DNA of 64,000 nucleotides. Origin: Nymphaea colorata (taxonomy: Eukaryota > Streptophyta > Magnoliopsida > Nymphaeales > Nymphaeaceae). The notes beneath the pieces were generated by a model. The model was not told where the DNA came from, did not search any database, and saw nothing but the letters and a program-made list of their open reading frames with translations. The DNA lies in the NCBI RefSeq assembly GCF_008831285.2, contig NC_045145.1, positions 21,760,802 through 21,824,801 of the forward strand, read 5' to 3'. Below are positions 34,861 to 45,662 of this stretch, one piece after another. Numbering within the stretch: the stretch's first letter is position 1; each line of letters opens with the position of its first letter. A program made the translations under genes and the position numbers.

Positions 34861-36840
34861 GGGAAGAGATGCATATCTTGATTGAGATTTCCTTCATACT
34901 CCTTGTCATGAGCGCTCATGAAAGTCAGATCAATGTTAGTCATCGATAAAAATTTTAGCATAGCTGGTTGGATTGGTGATATGTGAATGACATATTGCTA
35001 GGTCGATTTTCATGAATACTATGCTCTTAAACCCTATGAAGCGGCCAACGAGAGATCAAGTTGACGATACACCTTTACCCACGTTAGATCTCTAAACCCT
35101 AGGGGCAGAGAAAGTCTGCCCATTGTTTTCGCAGCTTTCAAGCTCCTATCGACATGCCTACAAAGAGAGTGATAAGGTTTCTTTTTGGTGGAACAACTTG
35201 AGAATCGTTATTGGTTTAGACTCTGGCTCGGCTTCAAACCTCATTCTTTATAAACAAATTTGGACCCTGACTAGCATAATAGCGATATTGGTACCTAATC
35301 GGGTCGAGTCTTTATCGATATCATACTTCGATTTGGATTGTCATGAAATCCTAAATTTGAATCCGATTACTAACTGGATTCAAATTCCTTTTAACCGGAT
35401 TCAGTTAAACAGTTTTAAATTGGATTAATAACCAGATCATACATATTTTTGTCAAGAATTAATGCACACACAATTCCGGAACTGTACATGTATGAAGAGG
35501 CGGAGTCACATATAGGTTGTTTGCTCAGTTGCGTATTTAAATATTTTTGAATATTTGTTATGTAGTGTAATATATGAAGAGTGCCCTGTTCAAAATATTT
35601 TCCAAGTAGCATTGAACAAAAAAGGAACCTGTAGAGCTTGAAGGATGGAGAAGAGTCTCCAATTAATTAGCTCGGATCTCTAGTTATCACATTAGTAGTG
35701 CCTCTTCTCATTTCCATATTTACATATTAATGCTCTTTAGTCATTTTGTTATGCAGTAGAAGGATTCCCTCTCTTGAAAATAACTTTTAACTGTACAACA
35801 GTTGTGTGTGGCAGTTCAAATAACAAAAAAGGAATCTGAAATTATTATCCTAGGCCATCAAAAATGGAAAACTCATCCATCTTCAAAGCCTTTCCTTCTC
35901 CACTCTCAACTTGAATTCTGTTAATTTGTAAGATAAAGTTGTATGAAAAACTTAATTCCATGCCATCAAACGGCCCTGTGTGTCAACAACACTTATAATT
36001 TTCAAAAACCCAAAATAAACAGTTAAAGTTAAAATGCTTAATTTTTAGGCCATTTCTGGGATTAGTATCGAAATCTTTTAACTTTACATATCTAAGTGAA
36101 TACAAATTTATTTAGATTATTTTTGAAAAAATAAATAAAAAATCTCTCTCTCTCTCTCTCTCTCTGACTGTGATTCCAGATAAGAAATGCTACACAGCCA
36201 CCCATCGGCCCCTCCTTTTTGTTCTTTTATCCTTATTTTCCGCTTGAAGCTCTCTGTCACATCACGAGCGCTCACTCTTATTTATGCAGGGCCGGTTATG
36301 TGCACATCAATAACCAAAATACATTGTTCAAAGGATAGAAAATATTTGACAAAAAGTTATGAAAAGTTAAAAGTGAACATTTTATTCGCAACAAATTTGA
36401 AAAATACCAACTCCCCTCTTTTTATTTTTTATCTTTTAGTGTAATTTCTCAACGGGGTCACAACTGCGTGGGCATGCATAGTTCCCTTGCAGCCCCGCTG
36501 ATGGGTAAGCGCCCTTTGTTTGAATGAATGAATGAATGAATGAAATGAATATAAAATAGGAACGACGGGGCACCAGCAGAAAGAACACCATTTATAAGGA
36601 AGATTACGTTGAGCAAAAGGGACGATGAATTCATTATAGTGGCATAGGAACGAATTCCTTGCATTAGGGTGGAAGGTCTGATCTTCATATATCTTCTAGT
36701 CAAATTTCTCCAGTCCAAGAGCCAGCACCGCTTACGACTACACAAACTTGACATTCAATAGACTCAAACCAGTCGGCCATGGAGAATTTAGCAATGGAGA
36801 CGATAGTCCATGGCCAGGTGATCAGGCTGACGCAGCTAAC
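34861..36840. other. Intergenic stretch with no supported gene
   Basis: AT-rich sequence containing a (CT)n microsatellite at 36143-36165 and a (GAAT)n tract at about 36519-36546. The longest open frame (101 codons from 35123) shows no domain. Confidence 0.6.
36143..36165. repeat. (CT)n microsatellite
   Basis: About 11 CT units. A second simple repeat, (GAAT)n, lies at about 36519-36546. Confidence 0.9.
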
Positions 36841-37107
36841 CAGTGGCCGAGCTACTTAGTCCATGCCCGTCCATCAAAAATCTCGTTACAATATCTCAAT
36901 ATCAGATTTTTATGACTCAAAAATTACATGTGGTGTTCACACCAAATTTGTGTTACCCACACAAATGCCACCATAAAAATTCTTACCTCCACTATTACAG
37001 CTAATTATGAAGAGATTTAAGCATGGGACTTTTGCCCTTGGGGCATATTCAGGAGAATATCTTTTAAATCCTCCCACAGATATCTACAGAATTCTCTGAC
37101 AGGACAC

Positions 37108-37283
37108 CCAGGGGCAGAGGGAGGGGGGCGCCTAGGCCATGGCCCCACCCAACCAAATGAAAAAAAAAGTGTAAAAATTGATTTTTTTTTTTTTTGCCTT
37201 CATAAATATGAGTTCAGTTTGACCCTATCCAAATCAGCCTCCATTTGGCCCGTCCCTGAAAAAAATCCTGACTCCGACCTTAA
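37108..37283. mobile_element. Short element with hAT-like ends
   Basis: It begins CAGGGGCAGAGGGAGGGG and ends TCCTGACTCCGACCTTA, whose complement TAAGGTCGGAGTCAGGA resembles the start of hAT-type plant elements. The inside is about 170 bp and non-coding. It is probably a deletion derivative or solo fragment. Confidence 0.35.
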
Positions 37284-38132
37284 GATCACCTACTAACATC
37301 ATGTGCAATTTCAGGTATTGAGCCTCCACACTTTCGAAACTATATGTATGGTAACAAGAGCATCCAATCTTAATTTGGAAAAACCTGCATCCAAATTTTG
37401 AGGATTTCTTTGGTCACATTTTCCATATAAAGTTCAAGTATTTGTTTCTTAAGGACGCATGGTTTTCAAAAGTCTGTCACAATTCGGGCTGTCTACTCAT
37501 TGTCACAAATATCGTTTTCAGGTTTTAAACAATGAAAGTCTTTTTCAAGTATAATAAATAGCGCTGAAAATCTAAGAATTTTTTTAAAAAATTAAAGAAA
37601 AGAGATCAGAAAAAATAAAACATGAATGAAAGTTAAAATTTGGTAACTAAAAAATATAAAAAATTTATGCAAAATCCAAAATAAAAGATTTTTTTTTGAA
37701 AAAACACATTTTCACATGTTTTTGTTTCAACATTTTCTAGGAAACACTTCTTTTTTTCTCATTTTTCGGTTGATTTATTTTTTAACAATTTTTTTTTTGA
37801 AAAAATGCATTTTCTGTACCTACTGAACTATGATGACTAATAATTTGATCTAACACTTCCATATGCTTTTTCTGTAAAATTATATGTTTGATCTTCTAAA
37901 GATAAAAGAAAATTAATTTGTTTTGCTTCACTATGTTGCATGTATATGTAGGTTTCTTTGAAGATTTGAAAATGATTAAAACCCATAAAATTCTATAAAT
38001 ATTCTAACCATGTGGTACAAAGCATACTTTTTTAATTGGAAAAGATAGTTCCCCTATATTAGATAACCCACATTTATGATATCGTGTTTTGGTTTGTGAG
38101 AAAATAGTCATATTTCAGTTGTCACAATGAAG
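37284..38132. other. AT-rich intergenic stretch
   Basis: Very AT-rich, with many A and T homopolymers at about 37550-37810, similar in style to 21480-21870. Nothing else is recognisable. Confidence 0.6.
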
Positions 38133-40790
38133 CAGTGGCAAAGTCAGAAATTTTTGGATATGAGGTACTAGTACATAGTATGTGAAAAATCTTTTAAATT
38201 AAAATATATGTTATTTTAAAAATAAAGTAAATAATCATAGTTATGAACAAACTTACAATTGGTTGCAACAAGCAAATAATATCATTCCTGTTATGGACAA
38301 AATTACAATTGGTTAATGACATAAAAAAAGTCAATTGAATATGACTAATGTTATCAACAAATTTACAATTAGTATCAAAAAGTAAATGAAATGACTATAG
38401 TTATAAACAAATTTACAATTGGTCTCAAAAAGCAAGTCAAAAAACTATAGTCATGAACAAAATTACAAGTGGCCTCATCTGTCTTTCATATTTTGAAAAC
38501 GATGCATGATGGCTTCATCACTGATACTATCAAATGTGTTCAACTCAATGTAAGTGGCTAAAACATCGTTAACCTATTCATCTTCCATCTTGTTTCGAAG
38601 CCTAGTTTTGATAATGTTCATAGTTGAAAATGCTCTCTCAGCACTTGCAGTTGCAATTGATAAAATTAGTGCCAATTTAATTAATAGATAGAGAAAATAT
38701 TATGCGTTTTCTAGTTGTTACGCTCATTTCAGATAGCTCAGTTAAAGATTTCAAATTTAAAAACTCTTAAGTGGTTTTCATGTCTTCAACATACACATTT
38801 AATTGACTTTCAATCTACAAAAATCTGTTTCATTGAAGTCTTTAGGATAGAACTCAACAAAACAAATAAACTTATATTTGTCAAAAGCAGAAAAACTATT
38901 CTTTGGACTTAAACATACCATTGAAAGAAGAAACTCTGTATTTGCCTTAGTGAAACGACTGTTCAACTCTTGAAGTTGCATATCAATAACAACATAAAAT
39001 ACTTCAACACGATAATGATGCGAAAATGTAGTCCTTTCACGTACATGTCTGGGTCGTCCTTGAGGTGTATAGATTTCCTCTAAATCAGACACATATATCA
39101 AATTTGTTGCAAAATGTAGAAATCTCACTCATAAGAGTCCCAACCATTATCTTTCAAATCTCGAAGGCATATTTTTGATACAATAACTAAATTCATAGCA
39201 TTTCCAATATCTTCATGTTTTCATTGGAGTGCTTGTAAAAGTGTGTCAGTTATCCCCAAAACTTTATACTTCAACTGCAAGCTAAATATAAATTCAAGAT
39301 TTTGCAATGCATATATCAATTCAAGTGCCTCCTATTTTCCTTTACTTATATTTTCTACAATAAAATCTAATGCAGAAGGATACATGTTGACTAAATTGAC
39401 TAAAACATCATAATGAGAACTCCAGTGAGTATCAGCAGGTCGTTTGAGACTCATATTTAATCCTCGTCCTGTTTGAAGTTCACTTAACTCAAGTGCTTCA
39501 GCAATTCTCATGCATTGCTTCCCAAATAAGCTTAGACATTTTGCAAGAAATAGAAAAAAAATTGACAATTTGGATAACATTTCAAAGAAGAACCTAGTTA
39601 CTAGGTGATGTTCAACAACAACAACTAGTGTCTGTTGGAGTTGATGTGCAAAACAGTAAATATAATATGCACACTCATTCTCATTTAATATAAGAGTTTT
39701 TAGTCCATTAAATGCTCTTTTCATATGGCTTGCTCCATCATAACTTTGTCCACGCAAACTTGCTATGTTCAATCCATGCTTACAAAATGTTTTTTCTATC
39801 GCTGCTTTTAATGATATGACACTTGTCTCAAGAACATATACAAAGGTAAAAAATCGCTCAACTACTTAACCATTTTTATTAACAAATTGTAATACAATAG
39901 CCATTTATTTTTTAGTCGATATATCTCGAAGCAATAGAAAAAAAAGTACCTCCAAGCTCCTTCACAATAACATTTATAGTTTCTATTACACATGCTCTTG
40001 TAATATCCTTTTGCACATCAGGAGATTTCAGCTTGTTATTCTCTGAAACATTCTTCAATACAACTTTATCAATTTGGCTACTAATCTTTGTAAACGATTT
40101 CAATAATTTTTACAAACGATTTCAATATCTCGATAAAATTTCATCTATTGAAAGAAGGTTCACTTTCATCATGCCCTTAAAATGGTAATCATTGCCTTAA
40201 TAATATTCTTATTATATTAATAAATGCCCAAAGATGAGTTTGATATTTATTTTTTTGTTGGTCACTTTGCTTTTGAAGCATTACATTGATATGCTTTCTT
40301 TGCTGCATTAGGCTTGTACACTTCATTCATACTACATTATGATTATGATAACTGTTAGAACCCCAATATGTAAATCAAATCTTTTCTCCTTTCCTTTGCA
40401 ACAAATCTATCAGTATGTTCTGTCTTAAAAAGTTAGCAATATTAACAATATGCTCTATGTTTGCTTGGACAGTACTCCAACCAATTCTTATACTTATCAA
40501 ACCATTTTGGATTAAACTTTCACTTTTGATGGTTGGGTTGAAAATCACAATTGCAAGGCTGACAAGGGCCTTGCAGAAGATGAGCTCTGCGAATTCTTTC
40601 TCAAACATTTGGATGATAAGTTGACATAGGAGGATGAAGCGCAGGATCTACATGCAACTTTGCTTCGTCAAATTCTATATCATTTTGCTTGTCACTTGAT
40701 TCTCCTTCTTTTAATGTTTTGATTTCTTCTCGTTTTGAAGAATGTTTATTAGATATAAGCATTCTCACCACAAACTTATCCATGCCTATT
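38133..40790 (-). mobile_element. Decayed hAT-type transposon (TTF-type zinc finger / hAT dimerisation transposase)
   Basis: Broken minus-strand frames line up in order with the plant hAT-like proteins often annotated as zinc finger MYM-type protein 1-like. The pieces are ALHPPMSTYHPN near 40620, SPDVQKDITRACVIETI near 40010, RGQSYDGASHM near 39740, YYIYCFAHQLQQTLV near 39650, and LKRPADTHWSSHYDVL near 39420. QGRPRHVRERTTF lies near 39050, DMQLQELNSRFT near 38970, and a C-terminal dimerisation motif resembling ATASAERAFS-NIIKTRLRNKMEDE at about 38580-38670. Frameshifts and stops break the coding sequence in several places, so it is dead. CAGTGGCAAAGTCAGAAAT at 38133 suits the 3' terminus. The 5' end is uncertain. 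Confidence 0.8.
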
Positions 40791-40869
40791 CATTAAAAAT
40801 AAAATAAAAAATATTAGCATATAAAGAATATTTATACTTCATAGTTTTATTTCTTTAAATCTCTTATGG

Positions 40870-41480
40870 TTGTATTGTCTCAGTTATCTCATGTCCTAAA
40901 CAAATATCTTCTACTAAAACATGTAAAAAGTAAAAACACATACACCATAGCTGCAAGCTTTTGGCATATCTTAATTATCTCGTCATAAACAAATATCTTC
41001 TATTAGAGCATGTAAGAAAACATACATCATATTTGTAGGCTTTTGGCTTTGTCTTAGTTATCTCATGTCCTAAACAAATATCTTCTACTAAATCATGTAA
41101 AAAGTAAAAACACATACACGATAATACACCATAATTGCAGGCTTTTGACCTGTCTCAGTTATCTCCTGTCTTAAACTAATATATTCTACTAAAACATGTA
41201 AAAAACCTACATCATATTTACAACTTCAATATACCTCAATATGCTTAATATCTAAGGGAGCTTCTCATGAAAGTCTTCGGCTTTGCGCTCTTTTGTTAAT
41301 AAATTGTCATGTTCATTACAAAAACAAAACACATAAAAGTTGATAAGCATTTTTTCTATGTACGCCAGTAAAGCCTAGCAGAGAAAGTATCAAATAACAA
41401 AACAAGTACCTAATAACAAAAGAAATACCTCAATATGCTTAATATCATGAGGAATTTGTCATGAAAGTCTTCAAATTTGG
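40870..41480. repeat. Degenerate tandem repeat of about 100 bp, four copies, with a second repeat beside it
   Basis: TATCTCATGTCCTAAACAAA, followed by a TCTTCTAC and ACATGTAAAAA stretch, recurs at about 40888, 40978, 41060 and 41160. A second pair beginning CTCAATATGCTTAATATC lies at about 41238 and 41430. The array lies just upstream of the decayed transposase and may be part of the same old element. Confidence 0.6.
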
Positions 41481-42511
41481 TCTCTTTTGTCAACCAAGTT
41501 ACTACTAGGATCTCAATTGTCATGAGCATTATATAAAATTTGATAAGAAATTTATAGAATCTAAGACAAGTATAAGAGGTAAAAAAGTCGATAACAATCA
41601 GTTATAATATACAGTTTATGATTAATGATAATTTTTTGGAAATCACTTGTTCAACTTGAATAGTCCTTAGTAATTATATAATATATAATTCAATCAAATT
41701 ATGTAAATACTTCAAAACTGAACAAAGAATTATAAATACTTTAAAGAGACGGCACATTTGTATATCATATAAAAGTTCATGTTTATCCAAATTTCGTGAC
41801 AATGGCATTTCTCATTCTCTGAAAATATGCGTGACATAACTTCTAAAACATCATGAAATCTGTCTACAAAGAAATATGTATAGCAGATAGTTTTTCCACC
41901 ACTATGTTCAGCAACTTTTAAGAAGTGAGAAAAGCATGACAACTAAACGAGTAACACAGACAATTTGCAAGTGACAAGATGGCTGATCGAAATTAAGATT
42001 TCTTTAATGTTTTAGTCTTTTCAGTTTGCTTCATTTTTCCCCATTATTATTTTGTTCCATAGTGAATTTTGTTTATGCCATATTTCTCTGTGATACGAGT
42101 ACTAAATCTGCTACATATTAATTGTATTGCCAATCAGCTAGTGTCTATGCTAGTTAGTCTTCTATTAGTATAAGAGGGTTTTGATGTTGCAGAATTAGGA
42201 CACAGTAAACCCATGAAGAATCTCTGCAGGTGGAAGTAGAAAGAATAAAGGAATTTGCTTCATCACATGCCTGTTGATAATATCCTTTACAGAAGGCCGA
42301 TTTACATTTATTTTGAAAATTTGAGTTGGTTTCAACTTTCAACTGCGGAGGGTGTCACCCAAATAACAAGTTTTGAAGTGTCATATGCGTTGAATCCCTT
42401 CAATATCTTCTTGGCATTTTTCAAGTATAGTTGACCTTTTGTCTAATCTTAAGGATGCAAGCATACAAACTGAGAAAATACTGAACTTATGCAGCCGAGA
42501 ATTCAGTTTTC
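41481..42511. other. AT-rich intergenic stretch
   Basis: No gene or named element is recognised. Open frames are at most 70 codons. Confidence 0.55.
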
Positions 42512-42715
42512 AGCTTCTCTCAGAAAGTGTGCCTGGGCCTGATGGGTTTCCCTGGCACCTTTTTTTCAGGATCAGCAGAGATATTTTCACAGTTGTAGAT
42601 AATTTCTAATTTTCTTTGTTATAAGTAAACTAGTTCATAAGGTGAATAGATCAAATATCATTTTCATTCCTAAACGTGATGATGCTAAGCCGACAACGAT
42701 AAGCTCTTGGTAAAA
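42512..42715 (+). mobile_element. Fragment of a LINE reverse transcriptase
   Basis: From 42532 the translation reads PGPDGFPWHLFFR, matching the start of the reverse-transcriptase domain in plant LINEs. After a gap, 42647-42711 reads RSNIIFIPKRDDAKPTTI, matching the following block of the same domain (usually ...IIFIPKK...KP..F.PI). The two parts are not in one open frame. Only this piece of about 200 bp is recognisable. Confidence 0.55.
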
Positions 42716-44040
42716 CAAATGACAATTCCATTATTCATGACTCTGAGCATGTGGTAATGGCAGAAAACAAAACAAGCAAAGTAAACCAACAAAAAATTGA
42801 CTAATAGCTAGCCACAGCCTACAAGTTGTCCAGCACCAGCGTGGATTTTTCAATAGGCTTTGAGTCTTTGACGCTTTGTCCTAAATTCCTAATATGTGAA
42901 GTCCACTAGCAGGGAAACTCGCTTCCCACTTCAGCTTTGCTCTCCTTCGTTTCTCGCTTCACGATGCTTCCCCGCTTAATCCTATCCATTATTCTAGACA
43001 TTTTCACTTCACATTGTCACAAAAAAACAAAAAACAAAGAGAAGTGGAAGTGTGGAACCGAGAATGACAGACGATTAAACGAGAAAATAAAACGAAGGAA
43101 ACTAAACAACTATGGCTACACCAATCTTATTGACGCAGCCAACAAAACAAGCGTTTAATTAATAGGAAATGATTCAAGAAGAAGCACTCACATTGGAAAT
43201 GGCCCTGGCCCCTTCACGGCTTCTCCCCTTCCCCTTTCCAGTGAATGGTTGGGCGCAGTGGGCGGGGAAACAAAATGTTTCCGACTTACGTTTAAAGCTT
43301 TTGGTTTCGGACTTGAAGTCTTGGACCGCTGTTCACTATGGCGCCTGACCCAATTCTGGCATGGGCCGGTGAATCTGCCATTGAAGCTCCTTTTTATTCC
43401 TGCCACACGTAGCTCCGCTACTGTCAAACGAAGGCATGTTATGTCATTTGAAAGACAATTCACTGTCTTCTTATTTTATCATTTTTCATTATTATTATTA
43501 TTATTTTGGTGTATAGCAACAAGTTGCCCAAGGCACATCTATGAGAAGGCTTAATAAGGATGGAGACATCTTCATCGTAGAGTCATCGAAGCCATCTCTT
43601 AGCTCTTTGTCCCTTTCCTTTGTTTTTATAAAGATTCTGTCAACTACCTATTCATTTTTATATATTAGTGTCTTTAGGCATGAAAACTTTTCAAACAGTA
43701 ATCTTTAGCCAAAAAATTTTAGCTCTCTCAAGGTACAAGCCATTGACATTAATGAGATAGGTCATTGTCCAACGGTCAATTGAAAATTTATTAATTGTAT
43801 ATTTAGTATTCCATATAAAAAAAAAAATCTGCTCTGCCCTTGTTTGGCATCATTTTGCTCCACTGCACTATTTGAAGCAACAAGTTTAGATGACATTAAC
43901 GACCCATTTCCAAAAAACCACACTCTTTTCTTGGAATTTCCAAAAAACTACACTCTTTTCTTGGAGTTTGCAAAAAATCTTCCTTGGAGATCAGGTTTTT
44001 TTACCAAATTGGTAAAAAACATATGGTGGATGGCTAACGC
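42716..44040. other. Intergenic stretch with one hAT-like end
   Basis: At 43401-43423 the complement reads CAGTAGCGGAGCTACGTGTG, a typical plant hAT-like terminus. A CTCTTTTCTTGGAATTTCC-like word is repeated at about 43922-43965. No gene is supported. Confidence 0.5.
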
Positions 44041-44041
44041 A

Positions 44042-44252
44042 TGAGTGGAGCTAGAAATTTTTAGCCAACGAGTATTCATTCAAAATAACCCTAGACACAA
44101 TATATTAAGGGGCACTGGACAAATAATTAAGGGTCACACAGTACATTAATAAATCAATTGTTGGAGACCACTAATATGAAAGTAAATAAAATGTGTGAAA
44201 CTGTGTAGGTGACAGCAGAGACATGCTCACATCTGGCTCCGTCCTAGCAATG
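44042..44252. mobile_element. Small non-autonomous element fragment
   Basis: It starts GTGGAGCTAGAAATTTTTAG and ends ATCTGGCTCCGTCCTAG, roughly inverted with respect to each other and similar to hAT-type ends. A related start (GGGCGGAGCCAGAAAATTTC) lies at about 44806, and another (GGGGCTGGAGCTAGGAATTT) at about 46436. All are short and non-coding. Confidence 0.4.
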
Positions 44253-45046
44253 AGCAATGAAAATGACGCCTGTTGAGAATTATGACTGGATACATAGCCC
44301 TTGAAGAAGGCAACCTGGTTATGCGTGGTGACAATGACCAAAATACCCTTATTAAAAAAAAAAAACTTTTAAAATGTCCACTTACTTTATAAAAAATGCC
44401 CCTACCCCTTTTGGTGCATACTTGTTATGTTCAAACTCCGAGGAAGGAAGCTGGTTCAGGGGACGATTGAGGCCTGTGAAGAAGCCATACTCTTAATTGG
44501 ACCGGCTAGGTCCAATGCCCAGCCCGAATTAAAGAAAGGCCCACTTCTCAGCTCTAACTAGAACCACATGTCACTGAATCAACTCAAAAGGGTTGCGAAC
44601 AATTCGATGAATGCATAAGAGCTATCAGAAGCGAATCGCTATCATACAAATAGAATTTGTCACGTTGCTACCTCTCAATGACATCGATTGCATCCTTGTC
44701 CTTATCTTTTAAAGATCGTAGTAAAGTGAAACATTTGAGTTAACAATACTCCAACTTTGGGCTCATGTTATAACATCACAAAAATTTAAACCTGTCTCAT
44801 GTAAGGGCGGAGCCAGAAAATTTCTTGGTAAGGAGTACTGGTTATAAAATTTTAATGTTTATGGAGCATCAATATATACATGAAAAAATTACTTAAAATA
44901 TATCAATAAAATATAAAAACAAGTCTTTTTTGGATCCGTATGGCCAATTGTCCAATCCATGGTCTCATACAAGAGACACCGCCCATGTTTTTGAAATGTT
45001 TTAATTTCTTTGTAGGAAAGCAGGTCACGGTTACCCATTGTCTACT

Positions 45047-45074
45047 TCTCTCTCTCTCTCTCTCTCTCCCTCTT

Positions 45075-45108
<34 letters not shown>

Positions 45109-45118
45109 TACACACACA
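45047..45118. repeat. Compound (CT)n(TA)n(CA)n microsatellite
   Basis: Three dinucleotide tracts in direct succession, about 70 bases in all. Confidence 0.95.
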
Positions 45119-45442
45119 AAACACAAAAAGATTCTATTTATTGAATTTGTTTAGAGCTTAAGACGATGAAATAGGCCAATTGTTTTTTTGAGCTGTTGTC
45201 CTTATCTACTGTAAACATGGAGTAATCAACATCCGTGTTCATCGATCTATCAGTCAATATTGATACAATAACTGGGAGCATCCTTTTGAAACTAAGTTTC
45301 GTCTGTTCTTAACTTCAACCGCCCTGAAGGCTATAAAGCTTGCTTCCATCACACCAGTCCAATGACCAAGTTACGAAGTTTGATTAATTTAATGGAGAAA
45401 TTTTGGAACCCGTGATCGGAGGGAGAATAAATGACACACTTA

Positions 45443-45662
45443 CTGCGTGTTCGGTAGCCTTGGGTCTCCGATCTGATGCTGATATGAGATCCCTTTGGAC
45501 AAACATACGTGAAAAAAATGGACTTGAAATTCTCATTTTATAGCAAAAACTTCAAATTTAGAGTGGATGGAAGGATGTTTGGCCTTGAATTCATGAATCC
45601 GAGATTTTCAATGACCTAAAGTCATCTCGCATCTTTGATTCATGGCGATCAAACACCCCCTT
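45443..45662. mobile_element. MITE-like element of about 220 bp
   Basis: The left end TGCGTGTTCGGTAGCC and the complement of the right end GGGGTGTTTGATCGCC are imperfect inverted repeats of the GTGTTTGGTAGCC type common in plant MITEs. The interior also has inverted words around ATTCATGAATCCGAGATTTTC. It is non-coding. Confidence 0.5.
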
